A stretch of 62,000 bases of DNA, from the NCBI GenBank assembly GCA_037447655.1, contig JBBHKE010000209.1, positions 39,680 to 101,679 of the forward strand. The letters run 5' to 3'. The position numbers and the translations under genes were made by a program. The notes beneath the pieces were generated by a model. The model made no database searches. It saw only the letters and a list, made by a program, of their open reading frames with translations, and had not been told where the DNA came from. This document shows, in pieces, positions 1-9,790 of this stretch (position 1 is its first letter; every line of letters begins with the position of its first letter). Source of the DNA: Zygnema cylindricum. Taxonomy: Eukaryota; Streptophyta; Zygnematophyceae; Zygnematales; Zygnemataceae.

Positions 1-587
1 GGCTACATTTTATTTGCCTTACAACCTTATCCGCGGCGGTCATGACGCCTCGACGCTGCGTCAATCCAGTTTTATCGACGCCGATAAACATACTAGGCAT
101 GCCTGTTCGCGTTGATCGCGTCGGTCGCGTCGATCGCGTCGACGCCTATTATACTGATCCTATGTCAAAAACCAAGCTACCACTAAGCAACTACTAAGCT
201 ACCACTACCGTACAATCATCATTACTCGTGATCTATCCTAGTCATATTATCCGCAGCTGCGCTAGCTGCGCTGGCTGCGCTAGTTGCGCTTGTCCGTACG
301 GATCATACAAATAGCCGCAGCTATTTTGACCTAACTGCGTCGCAGCTCCGCAGTACTGGCGGCGCCTATTCCAACATTCCGTTTATTTTACATCGGATCG
401 CTTCGCGATCCGCCGTCCATTTGTCACAGCTTGTTCACACCACTCAATGAGTCTTTTACGTCACTTTAATTATATCAATCCGTTCGCTCCCCCAATCCGT
501 GAATCTATTCAAACCTCCATATTAAATCCAATTAGCAGTTACGGGCAAACTGTCTCGTACGCACGAAACTGACTTTTCAAAACAACA
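1..587 (-). repeat. Partial LTR, CopC-related, reverse
   Basis: On the minus strand this starts TGTTGTTTTGAAAAGT at 587, matching the first bases of the CopC LTRs at 25876 and 28945. Positions about 395-587 align with CopC, including the stretch around the inverted GATCGCGAAGCGATC. Further left the sequence diverges into a U3 rich in CGCAGCTGCG and TAGCTGCGC repeats (about 250-290), so it is a different subfamily. The other end lies outside the window, so it may be a solo LTR or one end of an element. No coding sequence is seen. Confidence 0.7.
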
Positions 588-1561
588 CGATTCAGCAACA
601 GCAGTTGGCTGATTAGAAAATAGATGCATATGTATACAAAGGGGAGAAGATGTTAGATTTTTGTAATGAGCTTGCAACACTTTTCATGGAGCTAGAGAGT
701 GTTGGACAGATAGAAACGTAAATGATGAAGGATAACTACTTTCTCATAAAGTTACCCGATGATTACAAGAATATAGTCAACCGTGTGCATGAGTTACCGG
801 ACTCTAAGTGGATATGGAATTTTGTGGTAGGAATGATTCTTGTTCGGGAGAATATGATAGAGATAAGGAGGGGAGGAAAGAGTGTGCAAGCCTAAGAAAT
901 CGGGACTAATTCGAGGGACAAGGATCCCAAAAAACCGGTAGGAAACTACGGAGGGGGGTGGCGGAAAAATCAATCCTATGAGTCTAGACCGAGGGCTCCC
1001 AAGGGGCTATGTCATTTCTGTAAGAAACTGGGGCACTATATGGCAAAATGTTCTAAGCTAACCGAACTTCGGTTAAAGGAGCGGCATATCGGTAGACCTC
1101 CAAGAGGAAAGGAAAAGGCTCTTAGACACAAGTACATGACGAGGAATTCGAGGACGAGGACGATGATCTCTTGTTGGATAAGAAGTTGGAGAGGAAGATG
1201 GAGGTCGAGATTCCACGCAAGCAAAAATGTGCTTTCATAGGATTGAAAGGTGAAGCGAGCTAGATTGTGGATTTAGGTGCCTCTATGCAGATGTGTAAAG
1301 ACAAACACAAGTTCACAAAGATGAGATAGATTCCCAGTGTATAGATAAAGTATGGGGATATGAGGGTAGTGACTATTACTTTGGTAGGATTAGTAGATTT
1401 GAAAGTATTAGTGGAGGGAAAGACATCCATAGTTACTTTCTCTAATGTGTTGTGAATTCCGGAGTTAAACAGAAACCTTATCTCAACATCTGTGTTAGAT
1501 GATAAGGGTTCTAAACAAGGACTAGGAAGGGAACCTTTATTGCTAGTTTTGAGGAGGAAGT
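588..1561 (+). pseudogene. CopB gag (C-terminal part) and protease remnant
   Basis: This is the middle of a CopB polyprotein: capsid-like sequence, then a nucleocapsid zinc knuckle of form CX2CX4HX4C at 1010-1051 with all four ligands kept, then an aspartic protease whose active site reads DLGAS (usual D-S/T-G-A-S) near 1270. The protease continues to the conserved NLIST-like segment near 1470. Several in-frame stops (around 720, 893, 1260, 1328, 1346 and 1453) and at least one frameshift rule out function. The N-terminal gag and everything after protease are missing. The left edge abuts the C-like LTR and the right edge a reverse CopB LTR, so both ends are breakpoints. Confidence 0.8.
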
Positions 1562-2112
1562 TGCAACTGTGAGACCTCCATTGGCCCTCAGAGTCAGCAC
1601 CTCACACGAAGCCTCTACGATAACCCTGACCCTTTTGTGTTTCAGAAAAATCAATTGCCACTCTGGCAGAAAAGAAACAATGACCACCTCTACCTTTGTG
1701 AACGCAAGACTCCCTTGAATTTATAGCAAAAAGAATCTCTCAATTTGCTCTCCTGAGCAGTAAGTTATGGAGGGTCAAAGTTGACCTTTAGTATAGAAGC
1801 TCTCTCGGAAAGAGGGTCCTATCCACCAAACTTTTCTAAGTCCTATCCCTCTCTAAAACTCTATCTACTGAAGTGCGGCACTAATCATAATACTATGTCG
1901 TATAGAAAGGTACAAGTGCCGGTGTACTTTCTGTACAACCATTGTACTACATCACCAACAAGTCAACATATGTCATATTTGGATTCGTTCCTGTAATCCT
2001 TGGAGAAGTCGTAATGCAATGTGGTTGTGCCACGTGTCCATCGATGTGTAGGTGACCACAAACCGCCAAAATCTTATTTTGCGATCTCGGAATTCTTCAC
2101 CGCCGTCCGATC
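1562..2112 (-). repeat. CopB LTR fragment, reverse (3' half)
   Basis: It begins TGCAACTGTGAGACCTCC, the reverse complement of the CopB LTR terminus also seen at 22763 and 37499. It runs back through the transcribed part and promoter region, including GCCACGTGTCC near 2033, which reads as an ACACGTGGC G-box on the LTR sense strand. Homology stops near 2112, where a forward CopB LTR piece begins, so the two lie head to head. Confidence 0.75.
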
Positions 2113-2842
2113 AAAAATATGTTAGTATAAAAGGAAAAAGGAAAGGACGGACAACCTGCCTCCACCTCCTCTCTCTAGCCCTTATGCTTTTTGCAGTCAC
2201 TGAAGGATAAAGAGGGTGGTTGAACCATGGCTGCTTAAGTTCAACAGGCAATTATTTTTAGTAGGTTACTAAAAAAAACCTAAGGACCCAGGACTTCATT
2301 CCAGTACCTGCCGTCTGTCAAGTTGGCTGGTAACCGTCAGCTTTATCCTATTAGACTAAGACTAATGTTAAATGCTATAGGGTATGATAGATATATATTT
2401 ATTTAAGAGTGAATGAATTCATTTAACTGAAACTGTATACGGCGTGCATAGATGCAATTTTGTAAAGTACAAAGTACGATGCTATTTTGAAACAGATACC
2501 ACACATTTTGTTTCGACAGCGAAACAAATATCGCGCAAGTATTTATAACAGTTGAGATTGCATTTCGGTTCATATCCAACGGCGCACATCATCCCCGAAA
2601 TCGCGAAGTGATCACTTTGGCTTTTTGTGACATGGCATGACTTGGCGCCACGTGGAGAAATCACATTTGGTCGCGGGAATTCTGAGGAACCTATGGACGA
2701 GTAAAAAGAGGGCACGCGTCCACGTAATAGCCTTGTTGTACATTAGTCGTACAAAAGGTACATCGGCAGTAGTATTTTTTGTACGGTACAACAATATAAT
2801 TGGTCCGTACTTCAGTAGATAAGAGTTATTAGAGGGAATCAC
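2113..2842 (+). repeat. CopB LTR, forward, left part (interrupted by CopA)
   Basis: This is a forward CopB LTR lacking its first few dozen bases. It shares the block with GCCATGGCTGC near 2228, the degenerate tRNA-like segment near 2290-2350, the U3 G-box CCACGTGG near 2650 and the end of the promoter region with other copies. It stops at the CopA insertion; ATCAC at 2838-2842 is the left target-site duplication. The same LTR resumes at 8736. Confidence 0.75.
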
Positions 2843-2872
2843 TGTTGTCTTTTTGGAAAGCTTTCAGTCTCA

Positions 2873-3030
2873 GAGCAGCGCAGCTCCTTTACAGACAAAG
2901 GAGCGCAGCTCCTTTACAGACAAAGCAGCGCAGCTGCTATACAGACAGAGCAGTGCAGCTGCTATACAACAGAGCAACGCAACTGCTATAGAGCAGAGCA
3001 GCTGCTATACAGCAGAGCAGCAGCAAAGCT
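2873..3030 (+). repeat. 25-bp imperfect tandem repeat in CopA U3
   Basis: About six degenerate copies of a 25-bp unit built on CGCAGCTSCTWTACAGAC; the CGCAG core recurs at 2879, 2904, 2929, 2954 and about 2978. The 3' LTR carries the same array from about 7970 with differences. The position near the LTR 5' end suggests an enhancer-like U3 repeat, which is an inference. Confidence 0.75.
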
Positions 3031-3189
3031 CCAACACAGACAGGACAAGGCAACCACGATTATATTTGATATGGTCCGTACGGACAACGCAACGTCTGAT
3101 ATTCTTAATGTGATTCTGTACAGGATAGAGCAACTGCGATAGATACGATTCTAGTCAACTTAGTGGGAACTCAGTGGTAACTTAGTGGG

Positions 3190-3266
3190 TAGCTCAGTGG
3201 TAGCTCAATGGTAGCTTAGTGGTAGCTCAGTGGTAGCTCAGTGGTAGCTCAATGGTAGCTTAGTAT
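3190..3266 (+). repeat. 11-bp tandem repeat TAGCTCAGTGG in CopA LTR
   Basis: Seven consecutive 11-bp units of TAGCTCAGTGG and close variants (TAGCTCAATGG, TAGCTTAGTGG). The matching array in the 3' LTR lies at about 8280-8356. The unit resembles a tRNA A-box (TRGCNNAGTGG). No B-box is obvious at tRNA spacing. Confidence 0.85.
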
Positions 3267-3580
3267 TAGCTTGGCAGCTTGACGTACCTCTCAGGTACAC
3301 TGGTATTGCCGGTACAACACTAGTATAAGACTTAGGACTCAGAACACATGATGTATCCAGACTTCCAAGTAGTAAAACTGCAGACAGTTTTTGGGAAACT
3401 TCTGAGTATTATATCTTGAGTGTTGTCAAGTCAATTCTGCTATAACTTTGGGAGTTATTAGTGTTTATGCTACTCTATATTCTGATAGAGTTTTGTGAGG
3501 TTGAGATGCTTGTATAAGAATTGGTGAGCACTTAAGAACAGCTGTTTGGTAGGATTCTTGATAGCTTCTGAGAGTGTATC

Positions 3581-4560
3581 ATGTCTACTTCTACTACTAC
3601 TGCTGCTCCTCCACCTGCACCGGTGGTTGTAGAACAACAGGTTATGGGCCTATCATCAAGAACTCCTATCTTTTCCAGGGATAAGTATGGTTACTGGGCG
3701 GATATGGTGGAAAAACATTTTGAAAATGCTAATCTTTTGGATATATTGGATGGTTCGCTGGATGAATCTGATCCGTCATGGTCTAAGAAAAATACGCAAG
3801 CTCGTTCTATTCTGAAATTTTGTATATTTGAGGACTTAGCTATGTCTCCGATAAAAATGAAAAAAGCAATTGATATCTAGAAATCTCTTAAAAGTGATTT
3901 TGAAAAGGCCAATGTCCGAAAGAGCTTCTATTGGCTGGAAAAATTTGGGACTATAAGTACACTGGCGGTACAATGGCTGAATATTCTAACAAATTTCGTA
4001 TCTTTGTAGATGCACATGCTTGTGCAGGTAGGGTAATTCCTCCTTTTCAACAGGCAGCATTGCTCATAAGGGGTCTCCCTCGTAGTATGAAAGGAGTATC
4101 TAACATGCTCAAACAGAAAGATAAAGCTAGCTGGACTTTACAGTTAGCCATCAATATTTTAATAAAGGAGGAAGCTACATCTAATATTATCAATGTTGAG
4201 CAAGTAGAGGCTTTTAATTCAGACTTTGAGAGAAAAGGACAGTTTAATCAGCAAAGGAATCAGTTTAATCAGTTCAGACATTTTAATCAAAGTGAAAATA
4301 GACAATCCAACAATGCATGCTTTTATTGTAGTGAGAGAGGTCATGGATACAAATTTTGTCCTAAGCTCAAAAAAGCTAACGATACAGGTTTATACCGGCC
4401 GCGATGGCAACAAAGCCAGTTTTACAAAGGCTTCACGGGGACTACGCCTCGTGGAAATGCAGTATTATCAACTTCTTCGTCTCTCCAAGACGAGACTTTG
4501 ACGGTTTCTACGGAGGACGATTCGGATCTATTTGCTATGGCGGCTGCAATGGAGGGCGCC
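3581..4560 (+). pseudogene. CopA gag (capsid and zinc knuckle), broken
   Basis: The start is ATG 3581 inside the LTR, because the Ser/Thr/Pro-rich leader runs in frame through the primer site (Q-V-M-G). The capsid-like region follows, with the copia gag motif Y-K-Y-T near 3950. The CX2CX4HX4C knuckle at 4318-4359 has all ligands intact. A TAG at 3878-3880 sits where the related CopA2 copy has Trp. A small indel near 3915 shifts the frame, after which translation is open from 3931. An Asn/Gln/Phe-rich linker precedes the knuckle. Gag would coat the element RNA in cytoplasmic particles; this copy cannot make the whole protein. Confidence 0.88.
3640..3651 (+). other. CopA primer binding site (half-tRNA-iMet type)
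   Basis: GGTTATGGGCCT follows the LTR CA end directly. It matches 11 of 12 bases complementary to the initiator tRNA-Met anticodon arm (GGGCCCAUAACC). It is in frame within gag and is read as V-M-G. Confidence 0.85.
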
Positions 4561-4904
4561 AAGGACCTCGAACGGATAATGGATACAGGAGCGTCAGCCC
4601 ACATGTGCTGGAACAAGACCATCTTCAAAAATCTGAAAGCAACTCCGGAGAAAAATATTTATTATGCTTGTGGAATGAGTGTCCAAACTCGTGCTGTGGG
4701 TGATGTGTCCTTACTAGTTGATGTAGAAGGAAAAGCAATTGAAAGGACTCTTCACAATGTCTTATTTGTGCCTAACTTTAAGAAAAATCTGTTTTCTACG
4801 TCGTTGGTAGAGAGCAAAGGCTTTGAGGTTAATTTGAAAAATGGTGGCAGGTTGTTAGCAAAAATGGCAAGGTTGCGGTTACAGGTACTAGAGATAGTAG
4901 CAAG
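4561..4904 (+). pseudogene. CopA aspartic protease
   Basis: It continues in the gag frame. The active site DTGAS is intact at 4582-4596, followed by AHMCWNK and the typical copia stretch ending in a segment like KKNLFSTSLVESKGF near 4790-4830. Protease would cut the Gag-Pol polyprotein inside the particle. A frame change close to 4860-4905 separates it from integrase, so the fusion is broken even though the catalytic motif survives. Confidence 0.85.
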
Positions 4905-6150
4905 ATGTATCGCATGGATATGGCTAATACAAAGGAGAATGATGTATTGTACTCTGGTATTTTGCACTCAGATGAGTTGTGGCATAAAAGATTAGGCCAT
5001 GTTAATTATGATAGTTTGAGGAAAATGGTCATTACTAGAAAAATAGAGGGTGTATCAATCAAAGATGGGCCGGTCAAAACTTGCGATGGTTGCGCTTTAG
5101 GCAAAATCCACAGATTGCCATTTCCTAAGGAGTCTGAGCATCGGTCAACGAAACTTTTACAACAAATTCATTCAGATGTCTTTGGTCCGGCGAAGGTTCC
5201 ATCTGCCGGAGGGATGAAATATATGGTCACCTTCACAAATGATTTCTCCAAGTTTACAAAAGTTAACTTCATGAAAGAGAAGAGTGAAGTGTTTGGTCAC
5301 TTCAAACACTATAGAGCATGGGCTGAAAAACTTCATAATTCATCTATTTTGCAGCTCATATCGGACAATGGTGATGAATATACATCGAAAGAATTTGAAA
5401 CCTTTTTACTCGAGGAAGGCATTAGTCATCTATTGACTGTTCCATATTCACCGGAACAAAATGGGGTGTCGCAAAGACTGAATAGGACTCTCACGGAAAG
5501 CTCTAGGTCGATGCTCGCAGACAAAAATGTGGATTCGAAATTCTGGGCTGAGGCTCTAAATTGTGCAGTTTATATTAAAAATAGGAAAGGATCAAGATCG
5601 GTAGAAACAACTCCCTACGAAATCTGGACAGGTAGCAAACCAGATGTTAGCCATTTCAAGGTCTTTGGTAGTCAATGCTTTATATTGGATACGTCTACAG
5701 ATAGATGGAAAATGGAACCAAAGGGATTACGGGTATTCTGTTAGGATATGACGATCACTCAAAAGGTTATAGAGTCTTTGTGTTTGAAAGGCAGAAAATA
5801 GTTGTAGCTAGAAACATCATTGTTAAAGATGAACTAAACTCCATAGATTTATTTCAAATGACAGAGCAACAAAAGCAACAAAAAGTACATGAGTATGTCA
5901 TCTTAGATTGCATACAGGAAATTGTCCCGCAGATTCCACAAACTCCGGTAATGACTCCGGAGTCAGACTCTCTCCAAGTTCCTCACCAACTTCGGGTCCA
6001 GACAGCCCAACAGCGCAATCAGGAAGACATGGATCGCAACCAACGCAATCAGCAAGACACGGATCGCAACCAACGCAATCAGCGGAATCACCGCAATGCG
6101 CGGCATCCGACGATCTCAGCCTCATAATTTCCGGGGGGAAGAAGATCAAG
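4905..6150 (+). pseudogene. CopA integrase
   Basis: Open for 279 codons from 4905. The N-terminal HHCC zinc site is visible (WHKRLGH near 4980, CDGC near 5086). Catalytic Asp are present at 5175-5177 (HSDV) and 5364-5366 (SDNG). The third acidic residue, 36 codons after the second Asp, is Gln (CAA at 5472-5474) where CopF, CopG and CopA2 have Glu, so strand transfer should be dead. A frameshift near 5735 leads into the C-terminal part (GYDDHSKGYRVF). The linker holds a 30-bp tandem duplication (6020-6049 and 6050-6079), then another frameshift and the conserved GGKK basic motif. Confidence 0.88.
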
Positions 6151-6205
6151 CAGCCGCCTACAAGCAAGCTCTCACTTTGCCTACTCGGCAGTCTTAGGGG
6201 AGCCC

Positions 6206-7020
6206 TTGACCATCCAAGAGGCCTTCTCATCACCAGAGCGGAATCACTGGATTAAGGCGGCAAACGACGAAATGAAGTCTATCATGGAGGCTCAAACATG
6301 GGAGCTTGTGGACCTTTCTCTGGATCGAAAAGCGATCGGCAGCAAATGGGTATTCAAGGTGAAGTTAAATCTCGATAACACCATTGAACGCTATAAGGCC
6401 AGACTTGTGGCGAAGGGATACAATCAAAAGGAAGGAATCGATTTTGAAGAAACATTTTCTCCGGTTTTAAGATTTCCAACAGTTAGGATTTTGCTGTCTC
6501 TAGCTGCTATAGAAGATATGGAAATCCATCAGATGGATGTAAAAACGGCCTTTTTGCATGGAGAACTATAAGAGACCATTTACATGCAGCAGCCTGAAAA
6601 GTATGTGGAACCAGGAAAAGAGCACTTAGTATGCAAGTTGCTAAAATCTGTGTACGGCCTAAAACAGGCCCCCAGACAGTGGAATATAAAGCTTGATGAA
6701 ATCTTGACTTGTCTAGGATTTCAAAAGATAAGTTCTGTTCACTCTGTCTACGTTCTAAAATGTGAAAATGGGATAGTGTATATAGCAGTATATGTAGATG
6801 ATTTGCTATTAATTAGCAAATCAATGGCTCAAATTAACAAAATCAAAACTGCTCTAAACTCACGGTTTGAGATGAAAGACCTCGGTGAGGCAAAATTAAT
6901 TTTGGGTATCTAGGTAGAGAGGGACAGAAATAAGAAAATAATAAATTTGAGTCAAAAAGAGGCTATTTGGAAACATGTTAGATGAGTACGGAATGCGGGG
7001 GGCAAAAGGATGTTTAACTC
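6206..7020 (+). pseudogene. CopA reverse transcriptase
   Basis: A copia RT starting before the KWVFK motif near 6345. The first catalytic Asp (HQMD) is at 6536-6538 and the YVDD box at 6791-6802; both are intact. A TAA at 6569-6571 replaces a Glu codon after GEL, and a stop at 6911-6913 replaces Gln in the LGIQVE motif. A frameshift lies near 6970. The fingers, palm and thumb are otherwise recognisable (KLLKSVYGLKQAPRQW near 6635-6680). RT would copy the RNA from the half-tRNA primer. Confidence 0.9.
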
Positions 7021-7778
7021 CAATGGAGTTTCGGCAGAAGTTAGAGGGAGAAGAGACAGAACCAGGTGTCATTGTTAGCGAGTATTTAGAGTCATGGGAG
7101 AATGATCCTATGACAATAATACCTTATAGATAGATAGTGGTAAGCTTAATATATTTCATGAACTGTACCCGTCTTGACATTGCTGCAGCAGTCGGGGTAC
7201 TGAGCAGGAGTCTAGAAAATCCGAGAAAATCTGATCTTGATGCAGCAAGGAGAGTCTTAACATATTTGGCCGGAACTAAAGATCTCAAACTCACTCTAGG
7301 CGGAGGAGAAGTCAAGCTGCAAACATGGAGTGATGCAAGCTATGGCGACATGCCAAGCCGAAAATCCACCACGGGATTCGTTCTACAAATTGGGAATGGT
7401 ACTTGCAGCTGGAGCAGCAAACTTCAAAAGGTTACAGCACAGTCGACAATGGAGTCAGAATATATGGCAGCAAGCTCGGCCCTCAAAGAACTCTTATGGG
7501 TAAAATCCATATTACAAGAACTAGGATACATGCAAGTTGGTCCACAGGTGATTTGGTGTGATAACCAGGCTGCCATTGCCATTGCTTCTAACCCGAGTCA
7601 TCACTTCAAAAGCAAGCACATGGATGTACGATTACACTTTGTAAGAGAAAAAGTGTTCTCTAGAGTGCTTAAATTATGTTATTTGCCATATGCAAAAATG
7701 ATTGTTGATATGCTCACTAAAGCCCTTCCTGCTCTTTAGCTGAAGTATTGTAGGGACGCAGTGGGATTAAGTGAATAG
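7021..7778 (+). pseudogene. CopA RNase H
   Basis: Open from 7137 to 7739 after a stop at about 7131-7133. The copia RNase H acidic residues are visible: TWSDAS near 7325, the Glu of ESEY near 7455, WCDNQ near 7555 and a later Asp in KHMDV. A TAG at 7737-7739 in the C-terminal tail (normally ALPAPKL) ends the frame early. The domain would degrade the RNA strand and spare the polypurine primer. It is one of the longest open stretches in the element. Confidence 0.88.
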
Positions 7779-7928
7779 TTGAATTGCTGCACTGCTATAC
7801 TACCACTCTGCAATAAATCCACCATTGTGAGGTAGTGGGACTGGGTGACTTGCTGATTGCTATATTGCTATGCTGCGATGCTGCGCTAGTTTATCACCAC
7901 AGCTGCGCCGGGAAACTGAGTCTAAAGC

Positions 7929-7938
7929 TTTAAGGGAG
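7929..7938 (+). other. CopA polypurine tract
   Basis: TTTAAGGGAG lies directly before the 3' LTR TG, the expected position of the plus-strand primer. About 150 bp between RNase H and this tract hold no further reading frame. Confidence 0.8.
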
Positions 7939-8730
7939 TGTTGTCTTTTTGCAAAGCTTTCAGTCTCAAAGCAGCGCAGCTCCTTTACAGACAAATTAGC
8001 GCAGCTGTTATACAGATAGAGCAGCTCAAATGCTAGACAACAGAGCAACGCAGCTGCTATACAGCAGAGCAGCTGCTATACAGCAGAGTAGCGCAGCAGC
8101 ACAGCAGCGCAGCAGCGAAGCTGCAACACAGACAGGACAAGGCAACCACGATTATATTTGATATGGTCCATACGGACAACGCAACGCTTGATATTCTTAA
8201 TGTGATTCTGTACAGGATAGAGCAACTGCGATAGATACGTTCTAGTCAACTTAGTGGGAACTCAGTGGTAACTTAGTGGGTAGCTCAGTGGTAGCTCAAT
8301 GGTAGTTTAGTGGTAGCTTAGTTGTAGCTCAGTGGTAGCTCAGTGGTAGCGTAACATTAGCTTGGCAGCTTGACGTACCTCTCAAGTACACTGGTATTGC
8401 CGGTACAACACAAGTATAAGACTTAGGACTCATAACACATGATGTATCCAGACTTCCAAGTAGTAAAACTGCAGACAGTTTTTGGGAAACTTCTTAGTAT
8501 TATATCTTGAGTGTTGTCAAGTCAATTGTGCTATAACTTTGGGAGTTATTAGTGTTTACGCTACTCAATATTCAGATAGAGTTTTGTGAGGTTTGGATGC
8601 TTGTATAAGAATTGGTGAGCACTTAAGAACAGCTGTTTGGTAGGATTCTTGATAGCTTCTAAGAGTGTATCATGTCTACTTCTACTACTACTACTGCTCC
8701 TCCACCTGCACCGGTGGTTGTAGAACAACA
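7939..8730 (+). repeat. CopA 3' LTR
   Basis: It matches the 5' LTR from TGTTGTC to GAACAACA, with differences in repeat copy number and scattered substitutions. The end is confirmed by the target duplication ATCAC directly after it. It also contains the leader ATG of gag, as expected for an LTR that includes the gag start. Confidence 0.9.
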
Positions 8731-8735
8731 ATCAC

Positions 8736-8998
8736 GACTTAGTGTTTTTTCAATCACCTCTCCCTTTGAGGGTTAGTATAAAACAGGCATCTTTGCCACC
8801 ATATAACTTATCGCCTAGATGGGCGTTTTCAAAGATTATTTTTCCTATAGACTCAAAGGAGTCCACGCTACATAGGGGTGCAATCACAATGTATACTTAT
8901 CTCCTTAGGTAGTAGTGGTTGCCATTGAAAATAGGTTAGTTAATAACAATCTACAAGCTTTTTAAATTTTGTAGTCTAATGGAGGACAGAGAATTGCA
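8736..8998 (+). repeat. CopB LTR, forward, right part (continuation after CopA)
   Basis: After the ATCAC duplication the CopB LTR resumes with its transcribed part and ends GGAGGACAGAGAATTGCA, the same terminus as at 19778 and 53558. It should be followed by a primer site or host DNA but abuts reverse CopA2 sequence, so 8998/8999 is a rearrangement or truncation point. Confidence 0.75.
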
Positions 8999-9574
8999 CC
9001 TACAATACTTCAGCTTAGGAGCATGATGAGTGTTAGTGAGCATATCATCAATCATTTTTGCATCTTGGAGAAAGCATAATTTAATCACTATAGGGAACAC
9101 TTTTTCTCTTATAAAGTGTAATTTTACATCCATGTGCTTGCTTTTGAAGTGGTGACTTGGGTTAGAAGCAATGGCAATGGCAACTTCGTTATCACACCAG
9201 ATCACCTGTTGTCCAATTTGCATGTATCCCAATTCTTGCAACATGGATTTCGCCCATAAGAGTTCTTTAAGGGTCGAGCTTGCTCCCATAAATTTTGACT
9301 CCTTCGTCGATTGTGCCGTGACCTTTTGAAGTTTGCTTCTCCAACAGCAAGTCCCGTTCCCAATTTGCAGAACAAATCCCGTTGTGGATTTTTGGCTTCG
9401 CATGTCGCTATAACTTACATCACTCCATGTTTGCAACTTCATTTCTCCTTCCCCTAGTGTGAGCTTGAGGTCTTTAGTTCCTACCAAGTATCTTAAAACT
9501 CTTTTTTCTGCATCACGGTCAGATTTCCTAAGATTTTCAAGACTTCTGCTCAGTACCCCAACTTCAATACCCAT
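8999..9574 (-). pseudogene. CopA2 RNase H, reverse
   Basis: A 207-codon open stretch closely similar to CopA RNase H, read on the minus strand. TWSDVS and WCDNE keep their Asp, but the ESEY motif reads ESKF, so the catalytic Glu is probably lost. The C terminus is out of register with CopA. No polypurine tract or 3' LTR follows; a CopB LTR abuts it instead, so the element is 3'-truncated. Confidence 0.85.
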
Positions 9575-9790
9575 TTGCTACTGATCGCTTTTCAGTCTAG
9601 AGAAAGGTCCAGAAGCTCCCATTTTGAGCTCCTATGATCAACTTTATTTCATCGTTTGCCGCCTTGATCTAGTGATTCCGCTTTGCTGATGAGAAGGCTT
9701 CCCAGATGGTCAGAGGCTCCTTTGAGTCTGCCGAGAAGGCGAAGTGAGAACTTGCTTGCAGGCGGCTACTGGATCTTTTTCCCCCCGAAA
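9575..9790 (-). pseudogene. CopA2 RT: only the N-terminal edge remains
   Basis: Reading leftward from the IN-RT linker, the conserved G-run (TTTCGGGGGGAAA near 9780) and the EAFSS-type start of RT are present, then sequence jumps to the start of RNase H. The KWVFK, QMD and YVDD motifs are all absent. About 0.9 kb of RT has therefore been deleted, with the breakpoint near 9575-9605. Confidence 0.7.

Larger units (their letters stand above)
2843..3639 (+). repeat. CopA 5' LTR
   Basis: It runs from TGTTGTCTTTTTGG to GAACAACA and aligns end to end with the copy at 7939. The right edge is placed where similarity with the 3' LTR stops, exactly at CA before the primer site. The LTR contains two tandem arrays and the gag start codon (ATG at 3581), so the first 20 or so gag residues are LTR-encoded. 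Confidence 0.9.
2843..8730 (+). mobile_element. CopA, full-length Ty1/copia retrotransposon (decayed)
   Basis: This is a complete element of about 5.9 kb with two LTRs (797 and 792 bp, both TGTTG...CAACA), a half-tRNA primer site, gag-PR-IN-RT-RNaseH in copia order and a polypurine tract. It is flanked by a perfect 5-bp target duplication ATCAC (2838-2842 and 8731-8735) and sits inside a CopB LTR. The LTRs differ at a modest number of positions by eye, so it is not recent. Stops in gag and RT, several frameshifts and a replaced integrase catalytic residue make it non-functional. Confidence 0.93.
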
